DNA from: Salinispirillum sp049115955
GTDB lineage: Bacteria; Pseudomonadota; Gammaproteobacteria; Pseudomonadales; Natronospirillaceae
Reading direction: 5' to 3'
DNA length: 64,000 nucleotides
Assembly: GCA_049115955.1 (NCBI GenBank)
Contig: JAGDZJ010000008.1
Coordinates: forward strand, 71,770 to 135,769
The notes beneath the pieces are model-generated. The model made no database searches and was not told where the DNA came from. It saw only the letters and a list, made by a program, of their open reading frames with translations. Positions within the stretch are counted from its first letter, which is position 1. Each line of letters starts with the position of its first letter. Below are positions 8,508 to 17,183 of the stretch, in pieces. Made by a program: the position numbers and the translations under genes.

Positions 8508-11176
8508 CAGGTTTGCTCTATCAGTTCGTTCAACTTCCGCGTCATCAGGCTGCGCAAGCGCTCGCCCAGTTCGGGGTCTTTTATGGGTTCGTTATTGGCG
8601 TCAACCACGAAGAACACGTCTTCTACACGTTCGCCCAAGGTCGAAATGCGGGCGTTCTGTAAGATGATGCCTAATTCTATGAATACTTCACCTATCAAAG
8701 CCAGAAGGCCGGGGCGGTCGGTGGTGATGACTTCGACGACGGTGCGGTGGTTGATGAAGTCGTTGGATAGATTGACCCGTGTTGGCACATTGAAGTGTTT
8801 TAACACACGCGGTACGCGTCGGCTTATTTGGCGGCGCTCGGGCGGTTCTTCGATAGTCAGCAACAGACGGTGCTGAATGTCTCGCACACGGTCGCGGTCG
8901 GTCATGTCGATGGGGCTGCCGTCTTCTTCCAAGACGATAAAGGTGTCGAGTGAGTAGTGCGACGACGGCGAGGTCATGATGCGCGCGTCGTGAATGTTCA
9001 AGCCCAACTGGTCCATCACAAAGGCAATGTCGGCGAACAGGTGCGCGCGGTCTGGCCCGTAGATGAAGATCTGCGTGGCGGACTCGAACGCCCCGGCATT
9101 CAGCTCTTGCATCAGCACCAGTGGAATGCCGACCCCTTGGCTTGATATGGCCTTGGTGTGCCAAGCGATGTTTTCTGCGGTTTCGCGCAAGAAATAGTCG
9201 TCGCCGGGGTTGTCCCAGAAAGATCTGATTTCTTCGGCGGTGAAACCATCGGCTTGCAGCAGTTCTATTGCTTTCTGCTTGGTTTCTTCAATACGCTCTT
9301 CTTTGCCGACAGGGTTTTCTAACCCACGGCGTAGGGCGCGCTTGGCTTCGGTGTAGAGTTGTTTTAACAGAGCCGCGCGCCAACTGTTCCACAGTGCCGG
9401 GTTTGTGGCATTGATGTCGGCGACGGTCAGCACGTAGAGGTAATCCAGATGCACCAAGTCCTGCACTTTCTGGGTGAAGCGGTTGATGACGTCGGGGTCT
9501 GAAATGTCTTCCCGCTGGGCGGTTAACGACATCAACAGGTGGTTGCGCACCAGCCAGACCACCAGTTCCGTATCCCAGCGCGGCAGGCGGTGGCGTTCAC
9601 AAAAGTTGTAGGCTTCTTCGGCGCCGATAATGGAGTGGTCGCCACCTTTGCCTTTGCCCAAGTCGTGAAACAGTCCGGCAATGTAGATCAGCTCGACCTT
9701 GGGCAACTGATGGATGACCACGCTGGCGATAGGAAACTCAACCAAGTTAGAACGATGGCGGAAGCGGCGCAGGTTCTGCACGGTTTGCAGGCTGTGCGCA
9801 TCGACCGTGTAGACGTGGAATAAGTCGAACTGCATTTGGCCGATGACTTGGCCAAACTCTGGCAGATACAAGCCCAAGACGCCGTAAGCGCTCATGCGGC
9901 TTAAGTTGGTCGAGACGCCTTGCGGGGAGCGAAACAACTCGATAAAGAACGAGATGTTGCGAATGTCGTTACGAAACGCTGGGCCGATCAAATGCCGGTG
10001 TTCGTAGATGGCGCGAATGGTGCTGGCGCGCACGCCTTTTATGTCCGGGTTTTGGGCCAACAACACAAAGATTTCCATCAACGCCGACGGGGTTTTATCG
10101 AATACCCTGGGGTGGCTGATTTCTATGTAACCGTTGTTGTTGAGAAAACGGGAATTCAGTTTGATCGGTGGTGCGGGAAGGTCGGTGTTCAGAATGACTT
10201 CGTCAAAATGCTGCAGCAGCATGTCATTCAATTCGCGTAATCGAAAGACCGTGCGGTAGTAGGTCTTCATTAACTGCTCGACCCCCAGCGCGTCCTCGCT
10301 GTCTTCAAAGCCGAACTCTTCGGCGACGGCTTTTTGCAGGTCAAACAGCAAGCGGTCTTCTTCGCGGCCGGAAATCATGTGCAGGGCGTAGCGAATGCGC
10401 CACAGGTAGTCTTGGCCGTCGATCAGCGTCTGAAACTCGTTCTGCGTCAAGAAACCGCGTGATACCAGCTCGCGCAAGCGATCATCGCCGAAGTGGCGTT
10501 TGACTACCCAGCCGATGGTTTGAATGTCGCGCAGACCGCCGGGCGAGGTTTTGACGTTGGGTTCAAGGTTGTAGGCGGTGTTGCCGTATTTTTCATGCCG
10601 AAGTGATTGTTCGTTCAGCTTGGCTTTGTAAAAGTGCGCGCTCGGCCAGATGTTGTCGGGGCCCACCAAGTCGGTCATGCGCGTGAACAAGGCTTCTTCG
10701 CCGCACAATAGGCGGGATTCCAGCAGGTTAGTCACCACGGTGACGTCGTCAGTGGCTTCTTCGCGACAGGACGCCAAGGTGCGCACGCTGTGCCCGATAT
10801 CGAGGCTTAAATCCCACAACAGGGTAATGAAGCCTTCGACAGAAGATATGGCGGACTGCACGTCTTCTTCGGTGTCAAACAGCAGCAGCAAGTCGATGTC
10901 GGAGCGCGGTAACAGTTCGCCACGCCCGTATCCGCCAACGGCGATCAAGGCCGCTTGCGCGGGCCATTCATAGTGTGCCCAAAGCAGGTGCAGAAGTTCG
11001 TCAATGGTCGCGGTGCGACTCTTCACCAGTTCGCGCACAAAATCACCGGCACGAAACCGCTCATCCAGACGTGCTTGCGCCAGACGGAGGGATTTTTTAA
11101 GGCCGCTGATAGCGACTGGCTGATGATTCAGCGCTTGCGTTACCGCAGCTACATCAAGCAATGAGGCCTTCGGCAT
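8507..11176 (-). CDS. glnD: Bifunctional uridylyltransferase/uridylyl-removing enzyme of PII
   Basis: An 889-residue sensor of glutamine that attaches UMP to PII proteins or removes it, setting nitrogen assimilation. A nucleotidyltransferase motif, GGYGRGELLPRSDIDLL, is at 81-97. The HD hydrolase motif (LFHDLGKGKGGDHS) is at about 500-513. Two ACT domains fill the last 190 residues, the second with TTDRPGLLALIGEVF. The length matches E. coli GlnD (890). It lies 35 bases after map and overlaps dapC by one base, so map, glnD, dapC, yffB and dapD are probably one transcript. Confidence 0.96.
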   Translation of the reverse strand: MPKASLLDVAAVTQALNHQPVAISGLKKSLRLAQARLDERFRAGDFVRELVKSRTATIDELLHLLWAHYEWPAQAALIAVGGYGRGELLPRSDIDLLLLFDTEEDVQSAISSVEGFITLLWDLSLDIGHSVRTLASCREEATDDVTVVTNLLESRLLCGEEALFTRMTDLVGPDNIWPSAHFYKAKLNEQSLRHEKYGNTAYNLEPNVKTSPGGLRDIQTIGWVVKRHFGDDRLRELVSRGFLTQNEFQTLIDGQDYLWRIRYALHMISGREEDRLLFDLQKAVAEEFGFEDSEDALGVEQLMKTYYRTVFRLRELNDMLLQHFDEVILNTDLPAPPIKLNSRFLNNNGYIEISHPRVFDKTPSALMEIFVLLAQNPDIKGVRASTIRAIYEHRHLIGPAFRNDIRNISFFIELFRSPQGVSTNLSRMSAYGVLGLYLPEFGQVIGQMQFDLFHVYTVDAHSLQTVQNLRRFRHRSNLVEFPIASVVIHQLPKVELIYIAGLFHDLGKGKGGDHSIIGAEEAYNFCERHRLPRWDTELVVWLVRNHLLMSLTAQREDISDPDVINRFTQKVQDLVHLDYLYVLTVADINATNPALWNSWRAALLKQLYTEAKRALRRGLENPVGKEERIEETKQKAIELLQADGFTAEEIRSFWDNPGDDYFLRETAENIAWHTKAISSQGVGIPLVLMQELNAGAFESATQIFIYGPDRAHLFADIAFVMDQLGLNIHDARIMTSPSSHYSLDTFIVLEEDGSPIDMTDRDRVRDIQHRLLLTIEEPPERRQISRRVPRVLKHFNVPTRVNLSNDFINHRTVVEVITTDRPGLLALIGEVFIELGIILQNARISTLGERVEDVFFVVDANNEPIKDPELGERLRSLMTRKLNELIEQT

Positions 11177-11211
11177 GATCGGTTCTCGGCTACTGGATTC
11201 AGACCTGTTGA

Positions 11212-11997
11212 CTAGAATGGTAGTACTTCATCGGCACGCTGGGTCAGTACTTCTGGGCCATCTTTGGTGACCAGAATGGTGTGCTCCCACTGGGCCGACA
11301 ATTTGTGGTCCTTGGTGACGACCGTCCAACCATCCGCCAGAAGTTTGTTGTGTCGCTTACCGGCATTGATCATGGGTTCCACGGTAAAGGTCATGCCTTC
11401 CCGGATCACGGTGCCCGTACCGGGGCGTCCGTAATGCAAAATTTGCGGGTCTTCGTGAAACACCCGGCCAATGCCATGGCCACAGTATTCGCGCACCACA
11501 GAATAATGGTTGGATTCTGCGTGCTGTTGAATGACGTGACCGATGTCACCAATGGTGGCGCCCGGAACGGCAGCCATGATGCCTTTATACATGCATTCTT
11601 GGGTGATGTTGATCAAGCGCTGCACGTGTGGCTTGGGTTCACCAATAATGAACATCTTACTGGTGTCGCCGTGAAATTCGTCTTTGATGACGGTGACATC
11701 AATGTTGATGATGTCGCCTTTCTTCAAAATCTTGTTGTCATCCGGAATGCCGTGACAAATGACGTGATTGACACTGGTGCAGATAGACTTGGGGAAGCCC
11801 CGATAATTCAGCGGTGCGGGCGTCGCTTTTTGTACGTTCACTATATAGTCGTGACAAATGCGATCCAGCTCACCGGTGCTGATACCCGCCTCGACGTAGG
11901 GCGTGATCATGTCGAGCACTTCGGCGGCAAGACGCCCAGCAATACGCATCTTTTCGATGTCGGCCGGAGTTTTCAGGGTAATTTGTTCTTTAGCCAT
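11212..11997 (-). CDS. map: Type I methionine aminopeptidase
   Basis: A 261-residue enzyme that removes the initiator methionine from nascent proteins. The five metal ligands are recognisable: Asp in NIDVTVIKDEFHGDTS (two), His in CGHGIGRVFHEDP, Glu in FTVEPMIN and Glu in QWEHTILV. ATG at 11997 gives the usual family N-terminus (ITLKTPADIEKMRIAG). A GTG at 12015 would add six residues, and neither start has a good Shine-Dalgarno. It is divergent from rpsB, the usual gammaproteobacterial arrangement. Confidence 0.95.
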   Translation of the reverse strand: MAKEQITLKTPADIEKMRIAGRLAAEVLDMITPYVEAGISTGELDRICHDYIVNVQKATPAPLNYRGFPKSICTSVNHVICHGIPDDNKILKKGDIINIDVTVIKDEFHGDTSKMFIIGEPKPHVQRLINITQECMYKGIMAAVPGATIGDIGHVIQQHAESNHYSVVREYCGHGIGRVFHEDPQILHYGRPGTGTVIREGMTFTVEPMINAGKRHNKLLADGWTVVTKDHKLSAQWEHTILVTKDGPEVLTQRADEVLPF

Positions 11998-12126
11998 GAA
12001 AGGGGAGAGCTTCACGTTACAAAATGAAGCGCTAGTGTAGAGGTTTTTTGGCCTCAGTTCATCCTATCGGCGCGATTAAAGTGGTCGGGATACGGCGCTG
12101 TGGCGGATTTCGCGCGCGTATTCTCC

Positions 12127-12155
12127 TTCCTATTTTCGAGAGGGTATGGTATAAA
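12127..12155 (+). promoter_or_regulatory. Candidate rpsB promoter
   Basis: The -10 TATAAA (12150-12155) is near consensus. The -35 TTCCTA (12127-12132) is weak, with a 17-base spacer. The stretch after the -10 is GCGCGCGCCCC, a GC-rich discriminator typical of stringently controlled ribosomal promoters. Confidence 0.5.
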
Positions 12156-12302
12156 GCGCGCGCCCCGATTGGCGGGGTAAATCCACACAGACGATTACAA
12201 CGCTTTTCTGGGTGCCGCAAGGTTAGAAAAGTGGAGTGTACTGGTTCAGTATTCTCCAAGGGTCGTTTGGAGGCTTAACCCAAACAAACTATGAGGTTTA
12301 TC
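12156..12302 (+). promoter_or_regulatory. rpsB leader, candidate S2 autoregulatory region
   Basis: The long leader folds into at least two hairpins: CCCCG/CGGGG at 12163-12177 and GTTTGG/CCAAAC at 12265-12285. The second partly overlaps a possible GGGT/ACCC pairing (12260-12281) that would give a pseudoknot. The Shine-Dalgarno GAGG is at 12293-12296. In gammaproteobacteria S2 represses its own mRNA through such a leader; the identity here is inferred from position. Confidence 0.4.
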
Positions 12303-13043
12303 ATGGCTGTAACTATGCGTGACCTGCTTAAAGCAGGTGTGCACTTCGGACACCAGGCGCGTTTCTGGAACCCAAAAATGGATCAGTACATTTTTGGTGC
12401 GCGTAACAAGATCCACATCATCAACCTGGAAAAAACGGTTCCGATGCTGAATGAAGCATTGAAGCAGGTTGAAGCTCTGGGTGTGAACAAGCGTAAAGTG
12501 TTGTTCGTTGGTACTAAACGTGCGGCGTCTGACATCATCAAGCGTGAAGCAGAGCGTTCGTCTATGCCTTACGTATCGCACCGTTGGTTGGGCGGCATGC
12601 TGACCAACTACAAAACCATTCGTCAGTCTATCCGTCGTTTACGTGATCTGGAAACCCAGCAGAACGATGGTACTTTTGACCTGTTGACGAAAAAAGAAAT
12701 TCTGATGCGTCACCGTGAAATGGAAAAGCTCGAAAAATCCATCGGTGGTATCAAAGAAATGGGCGGCTTGCCTGACGCGTTGTTTGTTATCGACGTTGAC
12801 CACGAGCGCATCGCCATCACTGAAGCCAACAAGCTGGGCATCCCAGTTATTGGCGTAGTGGACACGAACAGCAACCCAGACGGCGTTGATTACATCATCC
12901 CAGGTAACGACGACGCCATCCGCGCCATCGAAATCTATGTCGGCGCTATCGCTGACGCGGTGATGAAAGGTCGTGAAAGCGCTGGTACGGCCAAAGACGA
13001 GTTCGTTGAAGTGGCTGAAGAGAGCACTTCTAACGAAGCCTAA
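12303..13043 (+). CDS. rpsB: 30S ribosomal protein S2
   Basis: A 246-residue small-subunit protein. The opening MAVTMRDLLKAGVHFGHQ is diagnostic, and the S2 signatures VGTKRAASDIIKREAER and GVVDTNSNPDGVDYIIPGNDDA follow. ATG at 12303 has GAGG six bases upstream; the in-frame ATG at 12291 is within the leader. It is the first gene of the rpsB-tsf-pyrH-frr block and is separated from tsf by an attenuator-like hairpin. Confidence 0.98.
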   Translation: MAVTMRDLLKAGVHFGHQARFWNPKMDQYIFGARNKIHIINLEKTVPMLNEALKQVEALGVNKRKVLFVGTKRAASDIIKREAERSSMPYVSHRWLGGMLTNYKTIRQSIRRLRDLETQQNDGTFDLLTKKEILMRHREMEKLEKSIGGIKEMGGLPDALFVIDVDHERIAITEANKLGIPVIGVVDTNSNPDGVDYIIPGNDDAIRAIEIYVGAIADAVMKGRESAGTAKDEFVEVAEESTSNEA

Positions 13044-13070
13044 TTTCGCCCTGCAACTATGAAACATTAA

Positions 13071-13096
13071 AGGGGGGCATGACCCCTCTTTTTTTA
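13071..13096 (+). terminator. Intercistronic attenuator between rpsB and tsf
   Basis: AGGGG (13071-13075) pairs with CCCCT (13083-13087), followed by CTTTTTTT. The short stem with a U tract would let only part of transcription continue into tsf, tuning S2 against the more abundant EF-Ts. Confidence 0.6.
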
Positions 13097-13112
13097 ACGA
13101 GGAAAAAATTCC

Positions 13113-13985
13113 ATGGCAAATATTACTGCTAGTCAGGTCAAAGAACTGCGCGAGCGCACGGGCTTGGGCATGATGGAGTGCAAAAAAGCACTGGTTGAAT
13201 CGAACGGCGACATCGAAGTAGCGATTGACGACCTGCGTAAGTCGAGTGGCCTGAAAGCCGCTAAGAAGGCCGGTCGTACTGCTGCTGAAGGTGTTGCAGT
13301 CAGCCGTGTAGCAGCCGACGGTAAGTCGGCAGCGCTGGTTGAAGTGAACTCTGAAACCGACTTCGTAGCGCGGGATGACAACTTCCTGGGCTTCGTTGAG
13401 TTGGTCGCGGACAAAGCGTTTGCTGCTAAGCAAGACGACGTTGCTGCACTGATGGCCGGTGAGTTGGAAAACGCGCGTGAAGCCTTGGTGCAGAAAATCG
13501 GTGAAAACATTACCGTGCGTCGTGTGGCTTTGTTGAGCGGTGGTGCAGATTCGGTGATCGCTGGCTATTCACACGGCGGCCGTATCGGCGTTTTGGTTGA
13601 GTTGAAAGGCGGTAACGAAGAACTGGCGAAAGACATCGCTATGCACGTTGCGGCAATCAACCCACAGTTCGTCAGCGCTGACCAGGTGCCTGAAGAAGTA
13701 TTAGAGCGCGAGAAAGAAGTGGTACGCGCGCAGTCTGAATCTTCTGATAAGCCTGCTGAAATCATTGAGAAGATGATTCAGGGTCGCATCAAGAAGTTCC
13801 TGGCTGAAATCAGCTTGGTGGAACAGCCTTTCGTTAAAGACCCTGACGTTAAAGTCGGTGAGTTGGCGCGTAAGGCCGGTGCTGAAGTCGTTAACTTCGT
13901 ACGTTTCGAAGTAGGCGAAGGCATTGAGAAAGAAGAAGTTGATTTTGCGGCTGAAGTAGCTGCAACAGCGGGCTTAAACCGCTAA
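13113..13985 (+). CDS. tsf: Translation elongation factor Ts
   Basis: A 290-residue nucleotide exchange factor for EF-Tu. The N-terminal UBA-like domain has LRERTGLGMMECKKAL, and the core contains VEVNSETDFVARDDNF, which includes the TDFV segment that invades the EF-Tu nucleotide site. The length is close to E. coli EF-Ts. A GAGG ribosome binding site precedes ATG 13113 just after the attenuator U tract. Confidence 0.98.
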   Translation: MANITASQVKELRERTGLGMMECKKALVESNGDIEVAIDDLRKSSGLKAAKKAGRTAAEGVAVSRVAADGKSAALVEVNSETDFVARDDNFLGFVELVADKAFAAKQDDVAALMAGELENAREALVQKIGENITVRRVALLSGGADSVIAGYSHGGRIGVLVELKGGNEELAKDIAMHVAAINPQFVSADQVPEEVLEREKEVVRAQSESSDKPAEIIEKMIQGRIKKFLAEISLVEQPFVKDPDVKVGELARKAGAEVVNFVRFEVGEGIEKEEVDFAAEVAATAGLNR

Positions 13986-14002
13986 GATCAGCCTCTATTG
14001 CC

Positions 14003-14022
14003 GGGTGTGCGCCCGCACACCC
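14003..14022 (+). terminator. Hairpin between tsf and pyrH
   Basis: GGGTGTGC (14003-14010) pairs with GCACACCC (14015-14022) around GCCC, followed by GTTGTTTA. The U tract is imperfect, so this may be a partial terminator. Confidence 0.45.
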
Positions 14023-14141
14023 GTTGTTTAAGAAGGCTGGTCCGCTGAATGACCAGTGAGCTTCTGTTGCGCCTTGCGACACACAGCTCGCTCGTTTGCT
14101 TTGCGCCCGGCCTTATATTCCTTTCCTAGATTGAGGTTTCT

Positions 14142-14888
14142 ATGCCGCCCAAAGACCGCTCTGCCCGATACAAACGCGTTCTCCTGAAACTCAGTGGCGA
14201 GGCATTGGCCGGCCAGAAAGAGTTTGGTATTGATCCCAGTGTGTTGGATCGAATGGCGCTGGAAATCGGACAGTTGGTTGGTATTGGTGTGCAGGTTGGG
14301 CTGGTAATTGGCGGCGGTAACCTGTTCCGCGGCAAAGAGCTGAGTGAAGCTGGCTTGGATCGTGTAACGGGCGACCACATGGGTATGCTCGCCACCGTGA
14401 TGAATGCGCTGGCCATGCGTGACGCGCTAGAGCGTGCAAACATTCGCACCCGTGTTATGAGTGCTATTCCCATGAGCGGTATCGTGGAACATTACGATCG
14501 TCGCACCGCAGTACGTTACCTCAATCAGTCAGATGTAGTAATATTCTCCGCCGGAACAGGCAACCCCTTCTTTACGACGGACTCGGCGGCCTGTTTGCGC
14601 GGTATTGAGATCGACGCGGATATCGTAATGAAAGCCACCAACGTTGATGGTGTCTATACTGCTGATCCGAAGAAGGACAAAACCGCCACAAAATACGATG
14701 TGCTCACCTACAGTGAAGTGCTGGAGAAGCAATTGGGTGTGATGGATTTGACGGCCATATGTTTGGTGCGTGATCATCGCATGCCGGTGCGTGTATTTGA
14801 TATGCACCAGCCCGGCGCATTGCTGAAAATCATGGTAGGCGAAAACGAAGGTACGCTGATTGTTGAGGATGTAGACAATGTTGAATGA
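14142..14888 (+). CDS. pyrH: Uridylate kinase (UMP kinase)
   Basis: A 248-residue hexameric kinase that phosphorylates UMP to UDP, feeding RNA, UDP-sugar and, through PyrG, CTP synthesis. Amino-acid-kinase motifs are visible: KRVLLKLSGEALAG at the start, VIGGGNLFRG, the GHMGM-like DHMGMLATVMN, and TGNPFFTTDSAA. It overlaps the start of frr by 11 bases, indicating coupled translation. In other bacteria it is regulated by GTP and UTP. Confidence 0.97.
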   Translation: MPPKDRSARYKRVLLKLSGEALAGQKEFGIDPSVLDRMALEIGQLVGIGVQVGLVIGGGNLFRGKELSEAGLDRVTGDHMGMLATVMNALAMRDALERANIRTRVMSAIPMSGIVEHYDRRTAVRYLNQSDVVIFSAGTGNPFFTTDSAACLRGIEIDADIVMKATNVDGVYTADPKKDKTATKYDVLTYSEVLEKQLGVMDLTAICLVRDHRMPVRVFDMHQPGALLKIMVGENEGTLIVEDVDNVE

Positions 14889-15435
14889 AATTTTAAAAGA
14901 TACAGAAGCGGCCATGCTGAAATCCATGGAAGCGCTGGATCACGCTTTTAACCGCATTCGTACCGGTCGCGCTAGCCCAACGCTGTTGGAAAGCGTGACC
15001 ATAGATTATTACGGTTCCGAAACGCCCATTACGCAGTTGGCCAACGTGTCGGTGGAAGATGGTCGTACCTTGGCGATTTCGCCATGGGAGCGCACCTTGG
15101 TGCCGGCGATCGAAAAGGGCATTATGAAGTCGGATTTGGGTCTGAACCCGTCGACGACAGGCGACACCATTCGTGTCACCATGCCGATGCTGACCGAAGA
15201 AACGCGCCGCGATTACATCAAGCAAGCGCGTAATGAGGCTGAAACGGGCCGTGTTGCGGTGCGCAATGCACGCCGCGATGCCAACAATACCGTGAAGGAC
15301 TTGTTGAAAGAGAAAGAAGTGTCGGAAGACGATGCGCGTCGGAACGAAGAGCAGATTCAAAAGCTGACCGATAAGTACATCGCGTTGGTTGACCAGCATC
15401 TGGCCGAGAAAGAAGCTGAGTTGATGAAGGTTTAA
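14878..15435 (+). CDS. frr: Ribosome recycling factor
   Basis: A 185-residue factor that splits post-termination ribosomes together with EF-G. The helix-bundle signatures are RIRTGRASPTLLESV near the N-terminus, ISPWERTLVPAIEKGI in the second domain, and RNARRDANNTVKDLLKEKEVSEDD near the C-terminus. The length equals E. coli RRF. It starts inside the end of pyrH and is followed by a strong terminator. Confidence 0.98.
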   Translation: MLNEILKDTEAAMLKSMEALDHAFNRIRTGRASPTLLESVTIDYYGSETPITQLANVSVEDGRTLAISPWERTLVPAIEKGIMKSDLGLNPSTTGDTIRVTMPMLTEETRRDYIKQARNEAETGRVAVRNARRDANNTVKDLLKEKEVSEDDARRNEEQIQKLTDKYIALVDQHLAEKEAELMKV

Positions 15436-15464
15436 TCAACCTGATAGCGGTTTGATGTCATAGG

Positions 15465-15498
15465 GCACCAGGATTGTGGTCAGTCCTGGTGCTTTTTT
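15465..15498 (+). terminator. Rho-independent terminator after frr
   Basis: GCACCAGGA (15465-15473) pairs perfectly with TCCTGGTGC (15484-15492), followed by six T. It closes the rpsB-frr unit, so uppS and later genes need their own promoter or read-through. Confidence 0.85.
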
Positions 15499-15550
15499 AA
15501 TTGCAGCACCACAACGTGCGTTGGGCTGTTTTAAAGCAGTAGGAGTGGAT

Positions 15551-16285
15551 ATGCCGGACTTTTCGGCCCTTACCCAAGTGCCTAGGCACATTGCCATCAT
15601 AATGGATGGTAACAATCGCTGGGCAAAGGGGCGCATGTTGCGCGGCGTATCAGGCCATAAGGCCGGTGTGAAGTCTTTGCGTACCACGGTGGAACATTGC
15701 GCTAAGGCTGGGGTTGAAGTCTTAACGTTGTATGCCTTCAGCAGTGAAAACTGGCAGCGTCCGGAAGACGAAGTCACCGCGTTGATGGATTTGTTCTCTT
15801 GGGCGCTGACGAAGGAAGTGCACAAACTGGTTGAGCATAACCTGCGCTTGCGGGTGATCGGTGATAAGGCAGGGTTTAGCAACTCTATCCAGCACAGTAT
15901 TGAGCAAGCTGAGGCGCTGACCGAAAACTGTACGGGCATGTTGATCGTTATCGCGGCCAACTACGGTGGCCAGTGGGACATCACCCAAGCCGCTCGAACT
16001 CTGGCTGAGCGAGTGCAAGCAGGTACGCTGCAGCCGAGTGGGATTACGCCGGAGTTGTTGAATGCAGAGATCGCTCTCGGAGACTTACCGCCGCCCGATC
16101 TGTGCATCCGTACTGCCGGGGAGCAACGCCTCAGTAACTTTCTGCTGTGGCAACTGGCGTACAGTGAACTGCATTTTTCACCGTGCCTCTGGCCAGACTT
16201 TGATGCCGAAGCGTTATACGTTGCTTTAAAAGATTACGCCTCACGTGAGCGCCGATTTGGTGGTCGAGGACCGAATGCGCTGTAA
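15551..16285 (+). CDS. uppS: Undecaprenyl diphosphate synthase
   Basis: A 244-residue cis-prenyltransferase that extends farnesyl diphosphate with IPP to the C55 carrier for peptidoglycan and O-antigen. The catalytic aspartate is in IIMDGNNRWAKGR, and the C-terminal RTAGEQRLSNFLLWQ and YSELHF motifs bind diphosphate. ATG at 15551 follows AGGAG by five bases and is preferred to GTG at 15476, which lies in the terminator. It starts the long envelope-lipid block, directly followed by cdsA and dxr. Confidence 0.97.
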   Translation: MPDFSALTQVPRHIAIIMDGNNRWAKGRMLRGVSGHKAGVKSLRTTVEHCAKAGVEVLTLYAFSSENWQRPEDEVTALMDLFSWALTKEVHKLVEHNLRLRVIGDKAGFSNSIQHSIEQAEALTENCTGMLIVIAANYGGQWDITQAARTLAERVQAGTLQPSGITPELLNAEIALGDLPPPDLCIRTAGEQRLSNFLLWQLAYSELHFSPCLWPDFDAEALYVALKDYASRERRFGGRGPNAL

Positions 16286-16297
16286 CAGGACATTATA

Positions 16298-17134
16298 ATG
16301 AAAATAAACAGTCGAATTAAAACCGCCATCGTCTTGATACCCATTATGTTAGTGGGTATTTACTTGCTTCCTTTATCTGGATTTGCGGCCTTTATGGGTC
16401 TTATTGCCGTATTGGGCGCTTGGGAATGGGCGGATATGGCGGGTTGTGGTCAGCGCCTTCAACGGTTGTTATTCAGCGCCTTTATTGGTGCCTGTGTGTT
16501 AGCGCTGTACTTGGTGATGAGTGAGCAGCTCATAACAGAAGGTTGGGTGCTTGCGGTCGCTGTGGTTTGGTGGTTGTTGGGCTTTGCCCTGATACTGCTC
16601 TACCCGCGCGGTACCTCTGTGTGGTCGTCGCCTCTGCTTCGTTTGTTAGCCGGTACTTTGGTGCTGTGCTCCATGTGGGTGGGTTTCTACTGGATCAAGC
16701 GCGAGGACGACAGCAACGTATTAATAACCCTGTTGATGCTGTTAGTGTGGGGTGCCGATATTGGTGCTTATTACGCCGGCCGAGCGTTCGGGAAGCGCAA
16801 ACTGTTGCCTAACGTCAGCCCCGGGAAAACCTGGGCGGGTGCGATTGCCGCCGTGGGCAGTGCCATGTTGATTGGTTTGGTGGTAGTCGTTTTGGTTGTC
16901 GATACGCAGTTTTGGGGTTTTGAGGACTACTTGTTACTGCTGTTGTTCGCGGCCTGCGTTGTGGTTATGTCCATTGTGGGTGACTTGGTTGAAAGCATGG
17001 TGAAGCGTCAGCGCGGCTTGAAAGACAGTGGTGCATTGTTGCCCGGTCATGGCGGCATCATGGATCGGATCGACAGCATGTGCGCTGCGGCACCGGTATT
17101 TGCCGCTTTTCTTTATGTCTGGCCTGCTTTATGA
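16298..17134 (+). CDS. cdsA: Phosphatidate cytidylyltransferase
   Basis: A 278-residue integral membrane enzyme that makes CDP-diacylglycerol, the precursor of all phospholipids. Several hydrophobic segments fill the first 200 residues. The C-terminal signature is clear: SIVGDLVESMVKRQRGLKD, then GHGGIMDRIDS with the metal-binding aspartates. SPGKTWAGA lies earlier. It begins 12 bases after uppS in the usual uppS-cdsA-dxr order. Confidence 0.96.
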   Translation: MKINSRIKTAIVLIPIMLVGIYLLPLSGFAAFMGLIAVLGAWEWADMAGCGQRLQRLLFSAFIGACVLALYLVMSEQLITEGWVLAVAVVWWLLGFALILLYPRGTSVWSSPLLRLLAGTLVLCSMWVGFYWIKREDDSNVLITLLMLLVWGADIGAYYAGRAFGKRKLLPNVSPGKTWAGAIAAVGSAMLIGLVVVVLVVDTQFWGFEDYLLLLLFAACVVVMSIVGDLVESMVKRQRGLKDSGALLPGHGGIMDRIDSMCAAAPVFAAFLYVWPAL

Positions 17135-17183
17135 ACGGCACCAGCGGAAACATTATTAAGCCAAGCACGGCGCGAGGAATCTA

